Positions 44,601 through 54,700 of a DNA stretch of 56,705 nt are shown here, piece by piece (position 1 is the stretch's first letter; each line of letters begins with the position of its first letter). A program made the translations under genes and the position numbers. The notes beneath the pieces were generated by a model, which was given only the letters and a program-made list of their open reading frames with translations, made no database searches and was not told the origin of the DNA. The DNA is from Candidatus Sericytochromatia bacterium (GTDB lineage: Bacteria > Cyanobacteriota > Sericytochromatia > S15B-MN24 > JAQBPE01), in NCBI GenBank assembly GCA_035285325.1, contig JAYKJB010000084.1:1-56705 (forward strand), given 5' to 3'.

Positions 44601-47600
44601 CAGTGTGAGCGACCCGATGACGCATACCCCTTCGTCCCAAGATCCCGCCCTCACCGCCTTCGCGATGTACCAGCACGCGCTGGCGGAAAGTCACCAGGCG
44701 TATCTGCGGGCGATGGAAGCCTCCTTGGTGCAAACCCAGCTCGCCTACATGCGCTCGATCGAAGCCTCGTTCCAGGCTTTCGGGGGTCAACCTGTGGCAC
44801 CGGCCAACTGGGCGCCCAGTCTGCCGGTCATGCCGGCCATGCCCGCGGTGCCATTTGCCGTGCCGCCCGTGCCGCCCGAGGCCTGGGCCGCGCATGTTGC
44901 CCCGCCGGCCGTTGCGGCTTCGCCCTCGGTGGTGTCGCCGGGCGGCGTCGCGGCGAGTTTGCCCGCCGCTGCGGTGGCTCCCGCCAGCCCGCCGGCCGCG
45001 GTGGCGCCCGCCCCCACTCCGGAACGGGTCGTGCCGCCGGCCGTGGCCGCGCCTGCCCTGCCGGTGGCTGCCGTATCGCCTTCGCCGGCCCTGCCGGCTG
45101 CTCCCCCCGCTGCTGCGCCCGCGGCCGCTGCCCCGGTGGCCGCGCCCTTGCCCGACCTGGAAGGGCTGATGCTGGCCGTGGTGGCGGACAAGACCGGCTA
45201 CCCGGTCGAGATGCTGGAACTCGGAATGGCCCTCGAGGCCGATCTCGGCATCGACTCGATCAAGCGCGTCGAGATTCTCGGCGCCGTGCAGGAGCGCGTG
45301 CCGGGTCTGCCTGAATTCGACGCCGGCGAGATGTCGGCCATGAAGACCCTCGGGGAGATCGTCGATTTCATGCGACGGGGCCTGGGGGGCTCGCCGGCTG
45401 TCGCGCCTGCCGCCGTCGCGGGCTTGCAAGTGACCACTGACTTGCCCGCCGCCCCGCTGCCCGCTGCGGATGGCGCCGCAGTGGCGGCCCCTGGCCCCGA
45501 CCTGGAAGGCCTGATGCTCCAGGTGGTGGCCGAGAAGACGGGCTACCCGGTCGAAATGCTGGAACTCGGAATGGCCCTGGAGGCGGACCTCGGCATCGAC
45601 TCGATCAAACGCGTCGAGATTCTGGGGGCCGTGCAGGAGCGGGTCCCCTCGCTGCCGGAGTTCGACGCCGGTGAGATGGCGGCCCTCAAGACCCTGGGCG
45701 AGATCGTGGCCTTCATGCGCCGCGGGCTGGCCGGCAGCGGGGCAGCCCCTGCGGCCGTGGCGTCCGCTCCCGCATCGCCGCCCGTTTCCGCGGCCCCGGC
45801 CGCGGGCTCGTCGGCGCACTCCGCCGAGGCGATCGCCGCCTTGATGCTGGCGGTGGTGGCGGAAAAGACCGGCTACCCCGTCGAGATGCTGAATCTCGAC
45901 ATGGCCCTGGAGGCGGACCTCGGCATCGACTCGATCAAACGCGTGGAAATTCTGGGCGCGGTCCAGGAGCGCCTGCCTGGTCTGCCGGAATTCGATGCCG
46001 GAGAGATGGCGGCCCTCAAGACCCTGGGACAGATCGTCTCCCACATTGAGCGCCTGCTGGGCGGCGGGGCGCCGGACCCCGGCCCGGGCTCCGGGAGCGC
46101 GGCGCCGGCGCTGACGCCGGCCGCCCTGGACGCGACGGTTGGCCTCGCCTCGCCCGCGGAGGTCAGAACCCTGGTGCCTCAGGCGAGCGTCTCTCCGCCG
46201 GAGGCGCTCGCGCCGCCCCCGGACCTACCACCGCTCGAGCAGACTCCGCGGGGCGCCGACACGCCGCCTGCCGTCACGCTCCAGAGCCCCGACACGCCTG
46301 TGTCGGGGCCCTCTGCCGAAGAAGCCTCGGAACCTGCTGAGGCGCAGGCGCTTGCCTCGGTGTCCCCCCCCAAGGCTGCCAAGTCGCGCGCCAAGCGTGC
46401 CTCGCACGGGGCAGGTGATGCCTCGCCCTTCGGCTCGGCCTTTCGCGCGGGGCAGGGCGGCCTGCGGCAGGTCCTGCGACTCGAAGACGTGGCCCCGGGG
46501 GGCGATCGCCTCGAAGTGAGCGGCACGGCGCTGGTCGCCCCCGGCCAGGCCCCCCGCGAGCTGGCCGACGCCCTGGTGGCGGCGCTCGGTCGACAGGGGA
46601 TCGAGGCTTCGGTGGGCGAGGAGCCGGGCGAGGACACCGGGTTGGTGATCTGCCTGCAGGCCCTGACCGATCAGGCCGGGCCGGAGACCGCCGCCGCCCT
46701 GCACCGTGACGTGCTGGCGATCGCCCGGGCCGTGGCGCCTCGCTTCGCCAAGCAGGGGGGCGTCTTCGTGACGGTCCAGAACACGGGCGGCGATTTCGGT
46801 CTCGGAGGCCAGATCGGGGAGCAGGCCTGGTTGGCCGGCCTGACGGGCCTGGTCAAGACGGCGGCTCACGAGTGGCCCGAAGCCCATTGCAAGGCGATCG
46901 ACCTGTGGGAACCCGGTGCGTCGCCGAAGGCCGTGGCGGAGCGTCTGGTGGATGAGATCTTGCTGGGTGGGCCGGACCTGGAAGTGGGCCTGCAACGCGA
47001 TGGCCAGCGCTTCGTGCCGGTCCTGGCCCACGCCGACGCCGATGTGGTCGCGGTGGCCCCCTGGATCGATCAGAACTCGGTGGTGCTGGCCTCCGGCGGG
47101 GCCCGTGGCGTGACGGCCGTGGCCCTGGAGGCGCTGGCGCGGGCGTGCAAGCCCAAGATCGTGCTGCTGGGACGCTCTCCTCTGATCGACGAACCGGAGG
47201 CCGTCAAGGGCCTGAAAGAGGGTGCTGAAATGAAGCGGGCCTTGCTGGAACTGGCCCGGGCGGAGGGGCGTCCGCTGACGCCGGCGGAACTGGGACGTCA
47301 GGTTTCCCAGATCACGGCGGCGCGTGAGGTGCGCGATACCCTCAAGGCCCTGCGTCGGGCCGGCTCCGAGGCGCTCTACCTGGAATTCGACGTGCGCGAC
47401 AAGACCCAGGTGGAGGCGGCCCTGGCGCCGATTCGCCAGGCTTACGGCCCGATCACGGCAATCGTGCACGGGGCGGGCGTGCTGGCCGACAAGTTCATCG
47501 CCGACCTCACGCCCGATCAGTTCGACCGGGTCTTCGAAACCAAGGTCGGCGGCCTGCGCGCCTTGCTCGCGGCCACGGCCGACGACCCCATCACCGCCAT

Positions 47601-48762
47601 CTGCATGTTCAGTTCGATCGCGGCCCGCACCGGCAATGTCGGTCAAGCGGCCTACGCCATGGCCAACGAGGTGCTCAACAAGGTCGCCCAGGCCGAGGCC
47701 GCGCGCCGGGGCAATCACTGCCTGGTGAAGTCGCTGAACTGGGGACCTTGGGCCGGCGGCATGGTGACGCCTGAATTGAAGGCCCACTTCGAGAAGCAAG
47801 GGGTCCCGTTGATCCCGCTGGCCATGGGGGCCCAGATGTTCGTGGACGAATTCCGCGTGGCGGAACCGGGTGATGTCGAGATCGTGCTCGCCGGACCGGC
47901 GGAGGGGGCCTCGCCGGACCCCTCCACCCATCTTTCGGTGCTGCTCGACCACCGCAGCCACCCCCAGATGGATGGTCATCGGATCCAGGACTCGCCCGTC
48001 TTGCCGGTGGTGCAGGTGCTTGACTGGTTCATCCGGGCGGCGGTCGATACGCGGCCGGACCTGGTCTTCTCCGCATTGAAGGACCTGAAGGTGCTGAAGG
48101 GCGTGCCGCTGGAGCGCTACCACGTGGGGGGCGATCGCTTCACCGTGCGCTGCAACGAGGCGGGCCAGGCCTTGCTGACCGAGATCGAGATGGAACTCCG
48201 AAGCGACGATGGTCCTCCCTTCTACCGCGGGACGGCCATCCTGACCAACCCGGCCAACCGCCTGGCGCCCCTTCCGCCGTTGCTGCCGCTGGAACTGGAG
48301 GCCTGTACCTGGAGCCACGACGAGATGTACGGGGCCATGCTCTTTCACGGTCCCTCGTTTCAGGTGTTGCGGACGATCGAGGGCGTCTCTCGCGACGGAA
48401 TGGCGGCGACCATGGTCGGCCTGACCGAGCAGGGTTGGCCCGAAGGGTCTTACCAGACCGATGTGGCCGCGCTCGACGGCGGGCTGCAACTGGCGCGTCT
48501 TTGGGGGTACCACATGGCCAAGCGGCCCTCGCTGCCCACCTCCATTGCGGAGTTCCGGCGCTACGTACCGGGGCCGACCGAGGGGCCATTGCGCGTCGAG
48601 TTGCGCGGCCGATCCGTCACCAAGCACCGCACGCTCTCCGACATCCGTTTCGCCACACTCGACGGCTCGCTCGTGGCCGACATGCGCGGGGTCGAGATGC
48701 ATTTCTTGCCGGAACGCAAGCAGCCTGTTTCGGCCGCTGCCGGTGAGCCCGTTGGGGCGTAG
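41623..48762 (+). CDS. pfaA: PUFA synthase PfaA-type megasynthase: KS-AT-ACP-ACP-ACP-KR-DH
   Basis: A 2379-residue iterative polyketide-type synthase. The ketosynthase at 1-460 has triad C210 (DAACASS), H345 and H386. The malonyl-transferase at about 590-900 has S687 (GHSFGE) and H794 (AFHS, as in malonyl-specific forms). An Ala/Pro linker with two helical segments follows. Three carrier proteins each have DLGIDSIKRVEIL, with phosphopantetheine Ser1212, 1327 and 1437. The ketoreductase at about 1700-2080 has SGGARG near 1825 and the S1997/Y2011 pair (AAYAMANE). The polyketide-type dehydratase at 2100-2360 has H2110 and HPQMDGH. Three carriers is at the low end; 5-9 occur in EPA/DHA makers. 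No phosphopantetheinyl transferase is in the window. Confidence 0.95.
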   Translation: MPRSPQTMPPIAVVGVSALFPGSSDAQGFWRDILAARDLIGDVPESHWLVDDYYDPDPSAKDKTYCKRGGFLSAVDFDPVEFGIPPSILPATDTSQLLALLVAKQVLDDATRGQFASMDKERCSVILGVTSGQELFIEMASRLQRPIWVKAMREGGLPESQVQALAEKMADSYVPWQESSFPGLLGNVVAGRIANRFDLGGTNCVTDAACASSLSALAMGINELVLGHSDMVITGGVDTFNDISMYMCFSKTPALSPTGDCRPFSDQADGTILGEGLAMIALKRLEDAERDGDRIYAVLKGLGSSSDGRALSVYAPLSAGQAKALRRAYDSAGYGPDTVELVEAHGTGTKAGDAAEFGGLQMVFDETRRADRQWCALGSVKSQIGHTKATAGAASLFKTIMALHHKVLPPTIKVERPNPKLNLPETAFYINTQARPWVRGKDHPRRASVSSFGFGGSNFHVTFEEYRGSAESAPRMRTLPTELVLLSADSATALLGAAEALLSGEAVEAAQAEGIVRFLAHRTQATYDANKPYRLALVAADALELQGKLTQARETIQAAPDSPFANPAGVYYGVGAAAGPVAFLFPGQGSQYVGMGADLAMAFDRARMVWDQAAAIEMLDPLTGKPSQRLHDVAFPIPVFDDADREAQQARLTATEWAQPALGAASLATLALLRASGLRPASVGGHSFGEVTALAAAGVVEERAALRIARRRGELMAKAAAEGGSPGAMTAVVASAAELRQHTEVWGLPVVVANDNGPRQVVLSGPQEAIVQAEAKLKAAGLRARRLPVATAFHSPLVAPSAKPFADFLAGIEFRPASLPVMSNAEAAAYPKADPEGQRALLASQLAQSVRFVEMIDAMYAAGARVFLEVGPGAVLTGLVSEILKGRPHQAIATDRRGLSGVTALWHALGQLAVAGSSMDYMPLWEGFAVPVDPRARKKPAFALPITGTNYGKVYPPPGGAAALPPPNPEQPERFDPPPTPVSPPVSAPAAAPSVSDPMTHTPSSQDPALTAFAMYQHALAESHQAYLRAMEASLVQTQLAYMRSIEASFQAFGGQPVAPANWAPSLPVMPAMPAVPFAVPPVPPEAWAAHVAPPAVAASPSVVSPGGVAASLPAAAVAPASPPAAVAPAPTPERVVPPAVAAPALPVAAVSPSPALPAAPPAAAPAAAAPVAAPLPDLEGLMLAVVADKTGYPVEMLELGMALEADLGIDSIKRVEILGAVQERVPGLPEFDAGEMSAMKTLGEIVDFMRRGLGGSPAVAPAAVAGLQVTTDLPAAPLPAADGAAVAAPGPDLEGLMLQVVAEKTGYPVEMLELGMALEADLGIDSIKRVEILGAVQERVPSLPEFDAGEMAALKTLGEIVAFMRRGLAGSGAAPAAVASAPASPPVSAAPAAGSSAHSAEAIAALMLAVVAEKTGYPVEMLNLDMALEADLGIDSIKRVEILGAVQERLPGLPEFDAGEMAALKTLGQIVSHIERLLGGGAPDPGPGSGSAAPALTPAALDATVGLASPAEVRTLVPQASVSPPEALAPPPDLPPLEQTPRGADTPPAVTLQSPDTPVSGPSAEEASEPAEAQALASVSPPKAAKSRAKRASHGAGDASPFGSAFRAGQGGLRQVLRLEDVAPGGDRLEVSGTALVAPGQAPRELADALVAALGRQGIEASVGEEPGEDTGLVICLQALTDQAGPETAAALHRDVLAIARAVAPRFAKQGGVFVTVQNTGGDFGLGGQIGEQAWLAGLTGLVKTAAHEWPEAHCKAIDLWEPGASPKAVAERLVDEILLGGPDLEVGLQRDGQRFVPVLAHADADVVAVAPWIDQNSVVLASGGARGVTAVALEALARACKPKIVLLGRSPLIDEPEAVKGLKEGAEMKRALLELARAEGRPLTPAELGRQVSQITAAREVRDTLKALRRAGSEALYLEFDVRDKTQVEAALAPIRQAYGPITAIVHGAGVLADKFIADLTPDQFDRVFETKVGGLRALLAATADDPITAICMFSSIAARTGNVGQAAYAMANEVLNKVAQAEAARRGNHCLVKSLNWGPWAGGMVTPELKAHFEKQGVPLIPLAMGAQMFVDEFRVAEPGDVEIVLAGPAEGASPDPSTHLSVLLDHRSHPQMDGHRIQDSPVLPVVQVLDWFIRAAVDTRPDLVFSALKDLKVLKGVPLERYHVGGDRFTVRCNEAGQALLTEIEMELRSDDGPPFYRGTAILTNPANRLAPLPPLLPLELEACTWSHDEMYGAMLFHGPSFQVLRTIEGVSRDGMAATMVGLTEQGWPEGSYQTDVAALDGGLQLARLWGYHMAKRPSLPTSIAEFRRYVPGPTEGPLRVELRGRSVTKHRTLSDIRFATLDGSLVADMRGVEMHFLPERKQPVSAAAGEPVGA

Positions 48763-48780
48763 AGGGCAGAGGCGCTGACG

Positions 48781-51700
48781 ATGTTGTTCCGGCCCATCGC
48801 CATTGTGGGTAGGGCGTGTGTTCTACCCGGTGCGTTGAATCCAGAGGGACTCTGGGACGTCGTGCGCCACGGTCGCGTGCTGACCGGACCAGCCCCGCGC
48901 AGCCGCTGGCGCTTGCCGGCGGAACAGGTGCTGGCCTCGGATGCGCCGGAACGCAGTTATCACGACCGTGGGGGCTATGTCACGGGTTTCGAATCGGTCT
49001 TCGACCCGCACGGCTTCGAGGTGCCGGCCTCGGAGGTGCAGGGCCTCGACGCCTTGACGCGTTGGGTGCTTCACACCGGGCGGGAGGCCCTGCGTGAGGT
49101 GCGGGGCGCGGCCGACCAGCGCGAGCGGGTCGGGGCGGTGCTGGGCAACCTGTCGCTGCCGTCTGAAGGCTTGACGGCCTTCGCGGAGCGCGTCTGGCTG
49201 GAAGAGCAGGCCGCCACGATCGGACTCCCGGCTGCGGCCGAACTGGCCGAGTTGCCGGCTCCGCCTGCCGAAGACCGTTTCATGAGCGGCTTCCCTGCCC
49301 TTTACCTGGCCAAGGCGCTGGGGCTTGGGGCGGGGGCCATCGCGCTCGATGCCGCCTGTGCCTCCTCGCTCTACGCCATCAAGCTCGCCTGTGATCGCCT
49401 GGCGGACGGCACGGCCGATGTCATGCTGGCGGGCGCGGTCAACCGGGCCGATGACCTGTTCCTGCATATGGGCTTCACGGCCCTGCAAGCGCTCAGTCCG
49501 ACCGGTCGCAGCCGCCCCTTCCACCGCGCCGCGGACGGCCTGTTGCCCGCGGAGGGAGCGGCCTTTGTGGCCTTGAAGCGGCTCGAAGACGCCCAGCGTG
49601 ACGGAGACCGGATTTTTGGGGTCTTGCGGGGTGTCGGCTTGTCGAATGACGGCCGTGCCACCGGCTTGCTCGTGCCGGACAGCGCCGGCCAGGAACGGGC
49701 CCTGATCGCGGCCTACGCGCAAGCCGGCTGGACCCCGGGCACGGTCGGGATGGTGGAGTGTCACGCCACCGGCACGGCGATTGGCGATGCGACCGAGCTG
49801 GCCACGCTCAGTCGGGTCTTTGCCGGTTGTCAGGACGTGCCGATCGGCTCGATCAAGGGCAATCTGGGTCACCCCATCACGGTGGCGGGTCTGGCCGGCC
49901 TGCTGAAGATTCTCGGGGCCTTCGAACATGGCCTGCGTCCGCCCGGAATTCCGGTGGATGACCCCAATCCGGCCCTGGCGGACACCCCCTTCCGCTTGTT
50001 GCAGCAACCTGACCCGTGGCCTGCCGGGCTTCCGCGACGCGCTGCCCTCTCAGCCTTCGGCTTCGGGGGCAACAACGCCCACCTGCTGGTGGAGGCGTGG
50101 GAGCCGGACGAGTCGGCCGTCGCCCCCTCGCCGGCGCCGCAGCCGCCCCTGGGGGCGATCGCCGTGGTGGGGCTCGGGGCCCGCGTCGGGGATGGCGACG
50201 GTCGCGACGACTTTTTGCACGGCCTGTTCGGCGAGTCAGGACCGCTCCCGACGGCCCGGGCGCTTGAACTGCCCGCCCGCCAGCTGCGCTTTCCTCCGGC
50301 GGACCTGCTGGCTGCCCTGCCGCAACAGCTGTGGGTCCTGGCCACGGCGGAGGAGGCCGTGGCCGAGGTCCAACCCGTGGCTCGCGAGCGGGTCGGCACC
50401 TACGTCGGCATGCAGTGTGACCCGGCGATCGCCCGTTATGGATTGCGTTGGCGGCTCAAAGGCTGGCTCGACCAGTGGGTGCGGCGGGGGGAGGTGGCGC
50501 CCTTCGCCGATGCCTGGCTGCTCGAGGCCAAGGATCAGGCGAGCCCGTCTCTGACGGCCGCCGGCGTGCTCGGAACGCTTCCCAACGTCGTGGCCAACCG
50601 GCTCAACAGTCAGTTCGATTGGGGCGGTCTCGGCTTTGCGGTGTCGGCCGAGGAACTCAGTGGGCTGGCGGGTCTCGACCTCGCCTGTCGGGCCTTGCGG
50701 GCTCGCGAACTGGATATGGCCGTGGTGGGGGCGGTTGATATGGCCACCGACCCGGTGCAGGCGCGGGCGGCGCAGGCGTGTCTCCCCCCCGACCGCCATC
50801 GCCCCGGTGATGCCGCGGTGGTGCTGGTCCTGAAGCGCCTGGCGGATGCCGAAGCCGCCGGGGATACCATCTGGGCCGTGCTGCCGGATGGACTTTCCCG
50901 GGCCCGTCCGGATTGGAGCCTGGCCCTGGATGAGGCGGAGAGTGCCCTGACGCGGCGATTCGGTCACGCGCACGCGGCGTCGGGCCTGCTGCACGTCGCG
51001 GCGGCCGTGGCCGCCTGTCACCATCGGGTGCGCCCGCTGGCCGATGGGCCGGGGGTGCCGCTGCTCGCGGCCAAGGACCCGGTGGTTCAGGTCACCGTGA
51101 CGGGCATGGCCGATTCCCGGGTCCAGCGCCTGGTCGCGGCCGTTCCCCAGGCCACGGCCCGACCGGTCGTGCTGCGTCCCCTGCCGCGTCTGTACACCTT
51201 TGCGGGCCAGCACCGGGCGGCCTTGCGGGCGGCCTTGGCGGCTGGTTCCCCGGCCTCCGCCGACGCGGTCGGGCCGGATGACGGTCCCTTGCGTCTGGTG
51301 CTGGTGGCGTCGGATGAGCGGGAATTCGCGCAGCGCCAGGCCCGCGCGCTGACCTGGCTGGATGCCGAGGAGGATCTGTCAGCCCCCCGCATGCCGCTGC
51401 CCGAAGGCCTCGCTTTCGCGCAGGCTCCCCTCGGCGGGGAGGTGGCGGCCCTGTTCGGCGGGGCGGCCAGCGCCTATGCCGGCATGGGGCGGGAGTTGTT
51501 CATGGCCTTGCCCGAACTGGGCGAGGGACTGCGGGGCGCTTTCCCGGGGGTCGGGGACGCGGCGGGTTGGATGTTCGATGAGCGTCGCACGGGCATCACC
51601 CCTCTGGAGAAATTGTGGGGCGCGTCGGCCCTGGCCCAGGCACATGCGGTCGTGACGCGGCGGATGTTGGGGATCCCCTTCCAGGCCACGCTGGGGTTGA

Positions 51701-54700
51701 GTTCAGGCGAGACCAATGCGCTGTACGCGTTCGAAGCCTGGCACGATATGGGAGCCCTGCGCCAGGAATTCGAGGCCGCCGAAGTATTTACCCGTCACCT
51801 CGGCGGAGCCTGCGAAACCCTGCAGACGGCCTGGCAAGGCATGGGCCTCTCCCATACCGCCTGGGCCAACTGGCGCGTCTCGGCCACGGCGGATGAGGTG
51901 CGCGCCCTGTTGCCTGACGTGCCCTTTGTTTCCTTGACGACCATCCTGGGGCCCAAAGACGTCATCATCGGCGGCCTCCCCGAGGCCTGTCGTCGTCTCA
52001 TCACGGCCCTCGGTGGGGTGGTCGCGCTGCCGCTGGAGTACGATGTCGCGGTCCACAGCGAAGAGGTTCGCCACTATGCCGATGCCTGGCGGGCCTTGCA
52101 TCGCCGCCCGACCTCCCCGGTGCCGGGCGTGAGGTTTTACACCCACGCCACGGGTCGCTGGTACGAACCCACGGCCGATTCCGCGGCCGACGCCTTGCTC
52201 GGGCAGGCCCTCAAGACGATTGACTTTCCGGCCCTGGTTGAAGCTGCCTATGCCGATGGCGTGCGGGTGTTTGTCGAGCACGGTCCACAGGCCGGGCTGG
52301 CGCCGCTGGTGCGGCAGATTCTGGGCGACCGCCCGCATCTGGCGGTCTCGCTCGATATGCAGAGCCAGCCCTCTCTGCGCCAGCTGGCCAACGCCTGTGC
52401 CGCGCTGCTGGCGGCGGGGGTGCCGGTGGATTGGCCGGCCTTGTGCCGGCGCTGGTCCCCAACTGGTGTCGCCGCCACGCCGCCTGCAGGTCCTGCCATC
52501 ACCTTCCTGGCCCATCGCCCCCCGCTGGCCTGGTCCGCGCTGCCGCGTTCGGCTGGCGAGGGGCGCGTCCGACTCGACATGCCGCAGGCGCCGGCTCTGC
52601 CTAGCGTGCTGGGGCACTGGTCTCCCCGGGAACTGCCCAGGGTCGACGCTGCCTCGGCCGGGCGACCCCTCGCCGTGCCACCCGTCGACCCGCCGGCGCC
52701 CGCTTCAGCCGAAACGCTCGCCCGGGAGGCCGCTTCGGCCCCCGCGTCCTTGCCTGCTGCTCAAGTGGCGAAAGACCTTCCGCCGAGCCGGGGAGAACCG
52801 CCCCCGACCCGCCCCACGGGAGGCCTGGTTGAACCAGGTCTGTCCGTGCCCCTGAACCCGCCCGTCCCGCTTCCGATGCAGGCCCGAACCCACGTGACCC
52901 AAACGACTTCCTCCGCCACTCCCGCCTCCGCCACGCCCCCGGCGGCTCCCGTCACGGGGACCGCTCAGGATGCCGCCTATGCTTATTTCCTGGCGCGGCA
53001 ACGCGAAGCCCAGGTCGCCTATGCCCACTTGCTGGCCCAGCAGGCCGCCGTGCACCAACAGTACCTGAACCAGTCGAGCCTGGCCTTCCAGGCGCTGGTG
53101 CGGCGCCTGCAGGGAGGCGGTGTGGCCGGCCAGATGTCAGTTTCTGCGCCGATGTCCGTGCCGCTGACGGCCCCTTCACCGTCGCTCGGCGCGTGGCACG
53201 CACCGGCCACTCCCGCCCTGCCGGTCGACCGTCCGGTCTCCTCGCCGGAGCCGGCGGCGTTGGCGCCCGCCGAGTTGGCCCCCGAGGAGCGGGCCCCCGT
53301 GGCGCCCACGGCGATCGCCTCCCCTCCCGCCGCGCCTGCGGCCGAGCCTGCTGCGGGCCTGCCCGTCGGGTCCGCCAGCGGGGTGGCCACGACCCCCGGC
53401 CTGCCCAACGCCCCGGTGGTGCGCCCCCAGCCGGCGGCTGCTCAGCCCGCAGTGGCGGCTGCCTCTACCGCCGAGGCCGCCGTCTCGCTCTCCTCGGCGT
53501 CGATGCCGGCGCCCTCGGCCCCGCCTCGCTCGGTGCTCCCGGCCGGTCGCGCGGAGCGCGACGTGCCCAGCGGCCCGAGCTTCGACCGGCAACAGCTCGA
53601 AGTGCTGGCCTCGGGCAAGATCTCCGACGTGTTCGGGCCCTTGTTCGCCCAGCAAGACGGCTTCCATCGCCAGGTGCGCATGCCGGAACCCCCACTGTTG
53701 CTGGCCGACCGGGTCACCGGCATCCGCGGGGAGGCCGGCTCGATGAAGACCGGCACCATCTGGACCGAGACCGATGTGCGCTGGGATTCCTGGTACCTGC
53801 ATCAGGGCCGCATGCCGGCCGGCATCATGGTCGAGTCGGGTCAGGCCGACCTGCTGATGATTTCCTGGCTGGGTGCCGACTTCCTCAATCGCGGGGAGCG
53901 GGTCTACCGCTTGTTGGGATGTGAGCTGACCTACCACGCCTCGCCGGAAACCGGCTACGAGGTCCTGCCCAAACCGGGGGAAACCCTGGTGTACGACATT
54001 CACGTGGATGGTCACGCCAAGCAAGGCGACGTGCGCCTGTTCTTCTTCCATTACGACTGCAACATCGGGGGACATCCGCGTCTGACCGTGCGACACGGAC
54101 AGGCCGGCTTCTTCACGGATGAAGAGCTGGCGGGCTCCAGCGGGGTCCTGTGGGACCCGCTCGAGGCCATGCCGGAGGGCGGCCGGGTCGATGCCCCGCG
54201 TGCGCTCTCCAGCAAGCGTCGTTTCGAACTGGCCGACATCGAGGCCTTTGCGGACGGCAATTTGCTCGAAGCCTTCGGTGCCGGCTTTGAAGCCGCGCTC
54301 TCTCACGTGCGCTCTCCGCGCATGTCCGGCGGCGCCATGCGCTTCTTCGACACCGTGACCGATTTCGATCCGCAGGGCGGCCCCTGGGGCCGCGGCTATC
54401 TCCGCGCCACGGCCGACGTGACGCCGGACGACTGGTTCTTCAAGGGGCACTTCAAGAACGATCCGTGCATGCCGGGCACCCTGATGTTTGAGGGTACCCT
54501 TCAGACGATGGCCTTGTATCTCTCGGCCTTGGGCTTCGGCCTCGACAAGGATGGCTGGCGCTTCGAACCGGTGCCGGAGGCCACGTACCACATGCGCTGT
54601 CGCGGTCAGGTCACGCCGGCTGCCCGGCATCTGGTTTACGAGGTCTTCGTCGAGGAACTCCACGATGGCGAATTCCCGACGCTCTGGGCCGACCTGCTGG

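Noticed and set aside
41134-48702. Long open frames on the minus strand opposite the PfaA-type gene, up to about 1000 codons
   Set aside because: They are His/Arg/Gly/Gln-rich, match no family, and sit exactly opposite a megasynthase with intact domains. Such frames arise from the G+C-rich third positions.
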